A DNA stretch of 5,303 nt from DASRHY01 sp046765875 (GTDB lineage: Bacteria > Actinomycetota > Actinomycetes > Propionibacteriales > Kribbellaceae). The DNA is taken from assembly GCA_046765875.1 (NCBI GenBank), contig JBKPSJ010000073.1:1-5303 (forward strand), written 5' to 3'. The notes under the pieces are model-generated. The model worked only from the letters and a program-made list of their open reading frames with translations. It did no database searches and was not told where the DNA came from. The position numbers were made by a program, and so were the translations under genes. Shown piece after piece: positions 1 to 5,258 of the stretch (within the stretch, counting starts at the first letter, position 1; each line of letters starts with the position of its first letter).

Positions 1-10
1 GCACAACCGG

Positions 11-225
11 GTGCGAACCCCGATGTCAGGCGTCAACCCCGGCGAGGGGTGCTATGTCCGCGGTGGCCCGGCAACCATTCGCATCAGCCTGGGTGGGCTG
101 CGTACGGTTGTTCGGGTTTGCGCCTCCGGCCGGGGTTCGCACCCCCGCACAGCCGGGCGCGAACCCCGATGGCGGGGGTGAAGCCTGATGGCGGGCGTGA
201 ACCCACCGCACGGGTGCTATGCCCG
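11..225. repeat. Three-copy GC-rich interspersed repeat, one copy inverted
   Basis: Copy 1 (13-60) is a 9-bp head GCGAACCCC (13-21), one 19-bp unit starting GATG (22-40) and a 20-bp tail containing GGGTGCTATG (41-60). Copy 2 (159-225) has the same head (159-167), two 19-bp units in tandem (168-186 and 187-205) and the tail (206-225). The spacing of the heads (146 bp) and of the GGGTGCTATG tails (165 bp) differs by exactly one 19-bp unit. A third, diverged, tail-less copy lies inverted at 113-140: its head is exact and I count 11 of 19 matches in the unit. Heads 132-140 and 159-167 form a perfect 9-bp inverted repeat. No gene is seen in positions 1-291. Function is unknown; a dispersed intergenic repeat family is the simplest reading. 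Confidence 0.7.
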
Positions 226-228
226 AGT

Positions 229-282
229 CCCCGAGGCCTGCGATTGCCGGCGTCCGGCGAGCGGCCGGTCCTACACTCGGGG
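229..282 (-). terminator. Possible hairpin terminator of the cbs operon (no U-tract)
   Basis: Just beyond the stop codon of the minus-strand operon, CCCCGAG (229-235) pairs with CTCGGGG (276-282). A small GCCGG/CCGGC hairpin (246-258) sits inside the loop. No T-run follows on the minus strand. Actinobacterial terminators often lack one, but the call is weak; Rho-dependent ending is equally possible. Confidence 0.25.
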
Positions 283-291
283 CCGGGTTTG

Positions 292-768
292 TCAGTCGTC
301 GTAGGTGATTTTGATCAGCTCGCGGCCGGTGTTGCCTAGATCGGTTGCCGTCGGCTGGTAGCCCTTCTCGACGACGAGGCCGAGGGTACGCAGGCTCGCG
401 TGCTCCATGGCGATCTGGAAGGCGCGGCCGATCTCTGCCGGATCCTCGATCAGCTCGGCGCGGCCGTGCCGGTGCTTGCCGGAGATCCGCACCTCGACCG
501 GAGCGCCGCCGCGGAAGTTGTGCCGCCACGGCGAGCTGCTGAACACACCGTACTCACCGTTGCCGATGGCGTGGATCCCGGTCGCGATCTCCAGGGTGCG
601 GCCGCTGCGCCGGCCGGTGAAGCGGAGCACACCGACCGAGCCGAGCATCCGGCCCAGCGGTGTCTTGGATACGACCTTGACCGTCGGATTCACCACTGTC
701 AGCACGGCCTTCGGTGGCGGAACCGATCGAACCTTCGCGTTGCCCCCTTGATCTTGATCCCTGGGCAT
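292..768 (-). CDS. Nitroreductase/deazaflavin-dependent oxidoreductase family protein
   Basis: A 158-residue cytosolic protein that resembles the deazaflavin (F420)-dependent nitroreductase group, a split beta-barrel family that includes Ddn of Mycobacterium tuberculosis. Family marks are the basic glycine turn TGRRSG (residues 51-56), which follows a short hydrophobic strand and precedes the barrel strands, and W81-x-x-N84 (SPWRHNF), matching the usual W-x-x-N-[LF] signature. Length is normal for single-domain members, and there is no signal peptide or membrane segment. The ATG start is well supported by AAGGAG (775-780 on the plus strand, read in reverse), six bases upstream. It lies 20 bp downstream of the cystathionine beta-synthase gene on the same strand, so co-transcription is likely. 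The family generally uses F420H2 or related flavins to reduce quinones or nitro compounds, but members also bind FMN, haem or fatty acids. Cofactor and substrate cannot be read from the sequence. Confidence 0.72.
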   Translation of the reverse strand: MPRDQDQGGNAKVRSVPPPKAVLTVVNPTVKVVSKTPLGRMLGSVGVLRFTGRRSGRTLEIATGIHAIGNGEYGVFSSSPWRHNFRGGAPVEVRISGKHRHGRAELIEDPAEIGRAFQIAMEHASLRTLGLVVEKGYQPTATDLGNTGRELIKITYDD

Positions 769-788
769 GGCGCTCTCCTTGGTAACCT

Positions 789-2162
789 TCAGCCGGTGGC
801 GAGATGCCCCAGCAGGTCTTGGCGGGTGAGGACGCCGACCGGCTTGCCGTCGTCGAGCACCATCAGCGCGTCGGCCTTCTCGAGCACCTCGACGGCCTTG
901 GTGACCGGCTCGTTCGCGCCCAGCGATGGAAACGGCGGCTCCATGTGCTGCTCGATCCGGTCGGCCAGCCGGGCGTGCCCGACGTACAGGGCATCCATCA
1001 GCGCCTTGGTGGACACCGCGCCGGCAACCTCCGCGGCCATGATCGGCGGCTCGGCGCGGACCACCGGCATCTGCGACACGTTGTACTCGCGAAGGATCTC
1101 GATCGCCTCGGCGATGGTCTCGTTCGGGTGCGTGTGCACCAGTGGTGGCAGGGTCCCGTCCTTGGCGGCCAACACCTCACGCACCGTCGTTCCCGCGCGG
1201 CCGCCGGCCAGGAAGCCGTACTGCGCGAGCCAGTCGTCGTTGAACACCTTGGTCAGGTAGCCGCGGCCGCCGTCGGGCAGCAGCACCACGATCACCGCGT
1301 CCGGGTCGTCGAGTTCGTGCGCGAGCCGGATCGCCGCGGCGGCCGCCATCCCGGCCGAGCCGCCGACCAGCATCGCCTCCTCGCGCGCGAGCCGCCGGGT
1401 GACCGCGAACGAGTCGGCGTCGGAGATCTCGATGATCCGGTCGGCGATGGTGCGGTCGTACGTCTCGGGCCAGAAGTCCTCGCCGACACCCTCGACCAGG
1501 TACGGCCGGCCGCTGCCGCCGGAGTACACCGAGCCCTCCGGGTCGGCGCCGACGATCTGCACCCGGCCGTCCGACACCTCCTTGAGGTACCGGCCGGTGC
1601 CACTGATCGTGCCGCCGGTGCCGACACCGGCGACGAAGTGGGTGATCCGGCCGTCGGTCTGCGCCCAGATCTCCGGGCCGGTGGTCTCGTAGTGCGAGCG
1701 CGGGTTGTTCGAGTTCGAGTACTGGTCCGGCTTCCACGCGCCGTCGATCTCTCGTACCAGCCGGTCGGACACGTTGTAGTACGAGTCCGGGTGCTCCGGC
1801 GCCACGGCAGTCGGGCAGACGACGACCTCGGCGCCGTACGCCTTGAGTACGTTGCGCTTGTCCTCGCTCACCTTGTCCGGGCAGACGAACACGCACTTGT
1901 AACCCTTGGCCTGCGCGACCATCGCCAGCCCGACGCCGGTGTTGCCCGAGGTCGGCTCGACGATCGTTCCGCCCGGCTTGAGCTCACCAGAGGCCTCGGC
2001 CGCCTCGACCATCCGGACCGCGATCCGGTCCTTCACCGAACCGCCGGGGTTGAAGTACTCCACCTTGGCGAGCACCAGGCCCCTGGCACCGTCGGTCGTC
2101 TTGGTCAACCGGACCAGCGGGGTGTTCCCGACCAGGTCCAGCAATGAGTTCACATAGCGCAC
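789..2162 (-). CDS. cbs: Cystathionine beta-synthase with C-terminal CBS domain pair
   Basis: A PLP enzyme that condenses serine with homocysteine to cystathionine, the first step of transsulfuration. From the GTG chosen here it is 457 residues. Fold-type II marks are all present: the Schiff-base lysine in NPGGSVKDR (K44), the substrate loop TSGNTG (71-76), the phosphate loop GVGTGGT (179-185) and the pyridine-binding serine in VGGSAG (S269). The catalytic domain ends near residue 310. Two CBS motifs follow, at about 326-392 and 405-456, likely a regulatory nucleotide- or AdoMet-sensing module. The sequence closely follows mycobacterial Cbs (Rv1077), including segments such as CVFVCPDKVSEDKRN and ADPEGSVYSGG. 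There is no N-terminal haem domain, as expected for bacteria. An in-frame GTG at 2171 would add three residues, but it overlaps the likely -10 box, and starting at 2162 matches the family N-terminus (MRYVNSLLDLVGNTPL). It is first gene of an operon with the downstream split-barrel gene. Confidence 0.95.
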   Translation of the reverse strand: MRYVNSLLDLVGNTPLVRLTKTTDGARGLVLAKVEYFNPGGSVKDRIAVRMVEAAEASGELKPGGTIVEPTSGNTGVGLAMVAQAKGYKCVFVCPDKVSEDKRNVLKAYGAEVVVCPTAVAPEHPDSYYNVSDRLVREIDGAWKPDQYSNSNNPRSHYETTGPEIWAQTDGRITHFVAGVGTGGTISGTGRYLKEVSDGRVQIVGADPEGSVYSGGSGRPYLVEGVGEDFWPETYDRTIADRIIEISDADSFAVTRRLAREEAMLVGGSAGMAAAAAIRLAHELDDPDAVIVVLLPDGGRGYLTKVFNDDWLAQYGFLAGGRAGTTVREVLAAKDGTLPPLVHTHPNETIAEAIEILREYNVSQMPVVRAEPPIMAAEVAGAVSTKALMDALYVGHARLADRIEQHMEPPFPSLGANEPVTKAVEVLEKADALMVLDDGKPVGVLTRQDLLGHLATG

Positions 2163-2169
2163 GGGTCTC

Positions 2170-2175
2170 ACTATA
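2170..2175 (-). promoter_or_regulatory. -10 box of a likely leaderless cbs promoter
   Basis: On the minus strand the sequence TATAGT is followed by seven bases (GAGACCC) and then the GTG start of cbs. This spacing puts the expected transcription start at the first base of the start codon, so the mRNA would be leaderless, a common arrangement in actinobacteria. No good -35 hexamer is seen 16-19 bases upstream. The placement argues against the upstream GTG at 2171, which overlaps the box. Confidence 0.5.
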
Positions 2176-2221
2176 TGGTCGCCCGGATATCGCTTGATCG
2201 GGCCTCACCGTATGTAATCCT

Positions 2222-2225
2222 GGAG
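2222..2225 (+). promoter_or_regulatory. Ribosome binding site deciding the SGNH hydrolase start
   Basis: GGAG lies three bases before the ATG at 2229. No comparable site precedes the upstream in-frame ATG at 2175, which also falls inside the cbs promoter region. This makes 2229 the preferred start, although the gap to the ATG is short. Confidence 0.55.
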
Positions 2226-2228
2226 CGT

Positions 2229-3266
2229 ATGAGCAAAGCCCGGGCCGCCAAGAAACTGGCCCAGGCCGCAGCCTTCGGTGGTGGGGGACTCGGACTCATC
2301 GGAGCCACGCTGTACGGCGTCCTGATGGCCGAGGCGCAGTACGCGGAACGGGTGATCGGCCCGGCGCGGTACTACCCGACCCGCGGCGACGGCCTGTACG
2401 GCCGGTACCCAGGACATCCGATCACGCTGGCCATGATCGGCGATTCGAGCGCGGCCGGGTACGGCACCGCATCGCCCGACGAGACGCCCGGCGTACTGCT
2501 GGCCTCCGGCCTGGCCGAACTGGCCGAGCGGCCGGTCCGGCTGGTCGACGTGTCGGTCACCGGTGCGCGATCCAGCGAACTCGAACCGCAGGTCGACACT
2601 GCCCTGCTGGACGGGCCACACGTCGCGGTGATTCTGATCGGCGCGAACGACATCAAGGCGCGGATGCGGCCGTCGGTGTCGGTGCGGCTGCTCGAGCACG
2701 CCGTATGCCGGTTGCGCGCGGCGAACTGCGAGGTCGTGGTCGGGACCTGCCCGGACCTCGGCGTGGTAGAGCCGATCGTCCCGCCGCTGCGGCAGCTGGC
2801 GCGGGCCTGGAGCAACCGGCTGGCCGCGGCCCAGACGATCTCGGTCGTCGAGGCCGGAGGGCGGACCGTGTCGATGGGCTCGCTGCTGGCGCCGAAGTTC
2901 GCCTCCGACCCGGCTTTGTGGGGTCCGGACCGGTTCCACCCCTCGGCTGCCGGGTACGCGGCGGCCGCGGCCGCGTTGCTGCCGTCGGTCGCCGCGGCGG
3001 TCGGGGTCGGCCGCGAGGCCGTCGAGCAGCCCGAGCCGTTCCGCGGCGAGGCCGTGCTGCCGATCGCGACGGCCGCCGTGGCGGCCGCGGAGGAGGACGG
3101 CACCGAGGTATCGGCGGCCCAGGTGGCCGGTCGCGACCGCGGTCCGCGCGGCCGCTGGGCACAGTTGCGGCACCGCCGCCGGCACCCGAAGCCCGAGGTC
3201 GAGCGGGTCGAAGAGGCCGGCTACGACCGGCATGCGGACGCCGAACCTCAACTGGTACGGGACTGA
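2229..3266 (+). CDS. Membrane-anchored SGNH/GDSL hydrolase
   Basis: A 345-residue serine esterase/lipase-type hydrolase. The SGNH blocks are all visible: block I GDSSAAGYG with nucleophile S73 (71-79), the block II glycine in VTGARSSE (G112), block III GANDIK with N140 (138-143), and block V DRFHPSAAGYA with D234 and H237. The N-terminus has a basic start (MSKARAAKK) and a hydrophobic Gly/Ala/Leu stretch at about 11-34, without an obvious cleavage site. It is probably a membrane anchor that places the catalytic domain outside. About 90 residues after the catalytic histidine form an Ala/Glu-rich then Arg/His-rich tail that is likely disordered. The family hydrolyses esters of lipids, sugars or acylated envelope polymers; the substrate here is unknown. 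It is divergent from cbs across 66 bp. M. tuberculosis has a GDSL esterase gene (Rv1075c) close to its cbs (Rv1077), which suggests an old neighbourhood rather than a shared pathway. Confidence 0.87.
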   Translation: MSKARAAKKLAQAAAFGGGGLGLIGATLYGVLMAEAQYAERVIGPARYYPTRGDGLYGRYPGHPITLAMIGDSSAAGYGTASPDETPGVLLASGLAELAERPVRLVDVSVTGARSSELEPQVDTALLDGPHVAVILIGANDIKARMRPSVSVRLLEHAVCRLRAANCEVVVGTCPDLGVVEPIVPPLRQLARAWSNRLAAAQTISVVEAGGRTVSMGSLLAPKFASDPALWGPDRFHPSAAGYAAAAAALLPSVAAAVGVGREAVEQPEPFRGEAVLPIATAAVAAAEEDGTEVSAAQVAGRDRGPRGRWAQLRHRRRHPKPEVERVEEAGYDRHADAEPQLVRD

Positions 3267-3285
3267 CAACGTTCGCCCTCTGTTT

Positions 3286-3310
3286 GGGACTTGTTAGATC
3301 GCTGGTCGTC
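3286..3310 (+). promoter_or_regulatory. Possible ECF-type promoter for the DUF4287 gene
   Basis: GGGAC (3286-3290) and CGTC (3307-3310) are separated by 16 bases, close to the GGAAC-N16-CGTC/CGTT pattern of many ECF sigma factors. A start near 3317 would leave a leader of about 45 bases that carries the ribosome binding site of the downstream gene. Both motifs are short and one is inexact, so chance is a real alternative. Confidence 0.25.
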
Positions 3311-3361
3311 AGGCACAGTCGATAACACATCTGCATCTGTCCCCGACATCGGGAGGCGAAC

Positions 3362-3592
3362 ATGGGACTGAACCACTCTGAGGAAACGCATCAGCGTCTT
3401 GTCGCGAAGGTTCCCTCGTGCACCGGTCGCGACATGAAAGAGTGGTTTCAGTTGATGAACGACGGACCGTCGTTCCTTCGCTTCGACGACAGGGTGCAGT
3501 GGCTGCGCAGCGAGTACGCGCTGGCCCACGGTCACGCGACCGCCATCGTGCACGAGTACGACCTGCATCGAGCCCACCGCAGGATGGGCTGA
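3362..3592 (+). CDS. DUF4287 domain-containing protein
   Basis: A 76-residue soluble protein, nearly all of it one small helical domain that I recognise as the DUF4287 type found widely in actinobacteria. Conserved features are the T-G-R-x-x-x-E-W-F segment (residues 21-29), a middle R-F-D-x-R-V-x-W-L stretch (40-48) and the C-terminal L-x-H-G-x-A-T-A-I-V-H-E-Y-D block (54-67). It ends with a basic tail (HRAHRRMG). There is no signal peptide or membrane segment. The start is firm: GGGAGG (3351-3356) ends five bases before the ATG. The gene stands alone, 95 bp after the SGNH hydrolase gene on the same strand and followed by hairpins and a strong terminator, so it is probably its own transcription unit. 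The function of the family is not established. Confidence 0.8.
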   Translation: MGLNHSEETHQRLVAKVPSCTGRDMKEWFQLMNDGPSFLRFDDRVQWLRSEYALAHGHATAIVHEYDLHRAHRRMG

Positions 3593-3607
3593 CGGGTCCC
3601 CGACCCC

Positions 3608-3632
3608 CGGCCGGTGCAAGAACGACCGGCCG
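3608..3632 (+). other. Hairpin upstream of the terminator
   Basis: CGGCCGGT (3608-3615) and ACCGGCCG (3625-3632) form a perfect 8-bp stem around a 9-base loop, starting 16 bases after the DUF4287 stop codon. No T-run follows. The core GGCCGGT/ACCGGCC is repeated in the terminator hairpin downstream, so the arms can also pair across the two structures. It may be a second, U-less terminator or a 3'-end stabiliser. Confidence 0.55.
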
Positions 3633-3650
3633 ACCTTACAGACGACAGCG

Positions 3651-3696
3651 GAAGGCCGGTCCCACCTCAGGTGGCGGGACCGGCCTTCTTTGTTCT
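3651..3696 (+). terminator. Intrinsic terminator after the DUF4287 gene
   Basis: A perfect 13-bp stem, GAAGGCCGGTCCC (3651-3663) with GGGACCGGCCTTC (3676-3688), encloses a 12-base loop in which ACC can pair with GGT. A T-rich stretch (TTCTTTGTT) overlaps the 3' end of the stem and continues beyond it. This is a textbook Rho-independent terminator for the plus strand, and the strongest in the window. Confidence 0.9.
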
Positions 3697-4342
3697 CCTA
3701 TGGATTAGTTAGTCGGCTGATCAGTCTGGTTTGTCCTGATGTTTATCACCGCAGCCGCTCTCCCGCTGCCGCAGCGCTGTGACCTGCACGTCTGTCGCCA
3801 GGTCGCCCAGAATCTGCGCACCAACCAGGTGGCTTCAGAAGGCCCGAGAGACGCAACCAGGCCGGAGCCCGGGCCGCGCAGCGGGCAACCCGTGGGTACA
3901 GGACATGCCCGGCGCGGGAAGCGTCGGACCAGGGAACGGATCTGCCGTCGGACCACGGTCGCGCCCGCACGGCACGTCGTACGACCGGGAAGTCGGGAAT
4001 GTCCCTGAGGTGGGTCAGCGACGATCCCCGGTCGACCGCCTGACCACCGCCCGCGGAGCCTTGTCGCGTACTGTCCAGCGGGATGACAATGCCAGAAGCA
4101 GACATGTCCCGGTGACAGCCATTGACATCCGCGCCGGGGAGAGCCGCGGGTCCCCGGGACGGGGAGGGGCCTTATGAGGGGTGCATCTGCGCTCGCCGCG
4201 CCATGCGACCCGCCGGCGTTGACGGCCGTGCTGACGCTACGGCGGCCAACCGTCCAGCCGACGTTGGTCTACATCGTTCGCGCCGTCCTGCACTCCGGCG
4301 ACCTCCAACATTCGTAGCAATACATCCGTTTCCGCACATCGT
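3697..4342. other. Gene-poor intergenic stretch
   Basis: About 650 bp in which I find no convincing gene. Open frames exist on both strands (for example 3746-4105 minus and 3739-4008 plus), but their products are Arg/Pro/Gly-rich, show no family motif and lack good ribosome binding sites. The first part (3697-3750) is unusually AT-rich for this window and contains the palindrome CTGATCAG. The 10-mer CGTCGGACCA occurs twice, at 3922-3931 and 3946-3955. A short GTCCC-C-GGGAC palindrome lies at 4150-4160. No tRNA, rRNA or riboswitch core was recognised. The stretch may hold the promoter and leader of the secreted-protein gene, or decayed coding sequence. Confidence 0.5.
3922..3955. repeat. Direct repeat of a 10-mer, period 24 bp
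   Basis: CGTCGGACCA is present exactly at 3922-3931 and 3946-3955, 24 bp apart, about 400 bp upstream of the secreted-protein gene. Paired direct repeats can be operator half-sites, but nothing else supports that here, and chance is possible in GC-rich DNA. Confidence 0.4.
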
Positions 4343-4352
4343 GGAGGTCGCA

Positions 4353-4820
4353 ATGTTCGGACTGAAGACCGCCGCAGCGATCCTCGGCATGTTCGCCGCG
4401 CTCGGAATCGCTGCACCAGCGCAGGCCGCCGAACAGGTCCCGTTCACCATCAATGAGCAACTCGACTTCGACGCGGGCACCTTCACGTTCACCGCGACCG
4501 AGCCGCTCTGCCCGTCAGGCACATTCGAGGACGACGTGGCGGTGGTCGCCTTCGCGCACTCCGACCGCGCCCGGAACGGCGGGTTCAACCTGCTCATCCG
4601 CACCACCTACACCTGCGCCGACGGCAGCGGGACCTTCGACATGCTCAAGCACGTCTTCATCACGTTCACCGGAGAGGACAGCACCACCAACACCGGTCCG
4701 ATACAGATCCTCGGCGGTACCGGCGACTACGCGGAAACCGTCGGTCACGGCGTCGACATCGGTGCCGTCACCGGCTCGACGGGGGTTGGCACGATCACTG
4801 GGGTTGTGATCGTGGGCTGA
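4353..4820 (+). CDS. Small secreted protein, allene-oxide-cyclase-like barrel (tentative)
   Basis: A 155-residue protein with a clear Sec signal peptide: short basic start (MFGLK), hydrophobic core (residues 6-20) and the cleavage motif APAQA, with cutting expected after A25 or A26. The mature part, about 130 residues, is rich in Thr, Gly, Phe and alternating hydrophobic residues, as in a beta-sheet protein. It has two cysteines (C53, C88) that could form a disulfide outside the cell. The segment ILGGTGDYAETVGHGVDIG (119-137) resembles the G-x-G-x-Y-x-x-x-x-G-x-G motif of dirigent and allene-oxide-cyclase-like barrels, a fold seen in many secreted actinobacterial proteins of unknown role. GGAGG (4343-4347) lies five bases before the ATG and fixes this start over upstream in-frame codons. 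Location is probably the envelope or medium. The gene is monocistronic and its function unknown. Confidence 0.82.
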   Translation: MFGLKTAAAILGMFAALGIAAPAQAAEQVPFTINEQLDFDAGTFTFTATEPLCPSGTFEDDVAVVAFAHSDRARNGGFNLLIRTTYTCADGSGTFDMLKHVFITFTGEDSTTNTGPIQILGGTGDYAETVGHGVDIGAVTGSTGVGTITGVVIVG

Positions 4821-4822
4821 AT

Positions 4823-4849
4823 CGTGGGGGACCATTGGCGACGCCCACG
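4823..4849 (+). terminator. Possible hairpin terminator after the secreted-protein gene
   Basis: CGTGGG (4823-4828) pairs with CCCACG (4844-4849) around a 15-base loop, beginning two bases after the stop codon. No T-run follows. The location is right but the stem is short, so this is only a candidate. It lies between two convergent units and could serve both. Confidence 0.3.
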
Positions 4850-4881
4850 CGCTGGCTGACCCCGGTTCGACAAATGAGCGC

Positions 4882-5081
4882 TCAGGCCGGCTTCGCGGCC
4901 CGCGCGGTCAGGTAGCGCTGCTTCCGGATGCCGACGGTACGACGAGCCGCGCGCACGTGGTGCTCGGCGCGTCCTGGACGGCGTCCTCGCAGGCTTCGAA
5001 CTGGCCGTGCCGTCGTATCAGCACGCCGAGAACCTGTGGCGCGAGTTCGCGCAACAGATCCTCGACAGCCTAGGCGCTCAT
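4882..5081 (-). pseudogene. Internally deleted ECF sigma factor gene (ECF42/DUF6596-like)
   Basis: Read on the minus strand from the ATG at 5081, the product begins M-S-A, meets a TAG (5070-5072), then continues AVEDLLRELAPQVLGVLIRR and on through HGQFEACEDAVQDA (to about 4968). This matches the region-2 start of the long ECF sigma factors that carry a DUF6596-type C-terminal extension. Directly after this match, in a different frame, comes VRAARRTVGIRKQRYLTARA followed by AKPA and a stop (TCA at 4882-4884). This resembles the C-terminal end of the same family (typically A-A-x-x-T-x-x-x-x-E-Q-R-Y-L-x-x-R-A-A-R-L). Family members are around 400 residues, so roughly 330 codons are missing between the pieces. 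Nonsense codon, frame change and deletion together mean no functional protein. The assignment rests on recalled family sequence, not a search. Confidence 0.72.
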
Positions 5082-5258
5082 GGTCAGTCGATTTACATCT
5101 CCATGCCGGACGAGAACCAGTCCACCTTGGAGGCGACGTCGGGCAAGCACAGCCCGTCCAGGACGTGGCCGCTCGTCCTGCGGCGCCCAGTTGCGGCGGT
5201 CCATCGGCCGGCAGCGTCGCTGAAGACCGCAAGATAACCATGAGAGGTGTGCACTAAC

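Noticed and set aside
1..225. CRISPR-like array
   Set aside because: Copies are few, one is inverted, units abut without uniform spacers, and no cas gene is present.
804..2147. Very long plus-strand open frame opposite cbs
   Set aside because: It is entirely antisense to the well-supported cystathionine beta-synthase; Arg/Val/Leu-rich composition is typical of shadow frames in GC-rich DNA.
2205..3269. Long minus-strand open frame opposite the SGNH hydrolase
   Set aside because: The plus strand carries all four SGNH motifs; the opposite frame has none and is low-complexity.
3746..4105. Minus-strand 119-residue open frame in the intergenic gap
   Set aside because: No recognisable family, mixed third-position usage and no good ribosome binding site before its ATG.
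4105..4342. Riboswitch such as a cyclic-di-AMP or cobalamin leader upstream of the secreted-protein gene
   Set aside because: I looked for the conserved cores of these leaders and did not find them; only generic GC-rich palindromes are present.
4861..4880. GGTTCGA resembling a tRNA T-loop
   Set aside because: The flanking bases do not pair into a T-stem and no anticodon or acceptor stem is found upstream.
5007..5237. Plus-strand open frame with good third-position GC, starting V-P-S-Y-Q-H-A-E-N-L
   Set aside because: Its first third is the exact antisense of the recognisable ECF sigma fragment on the minus strand, so the coding look is a shadow; it has no motif or ribosome binding site.
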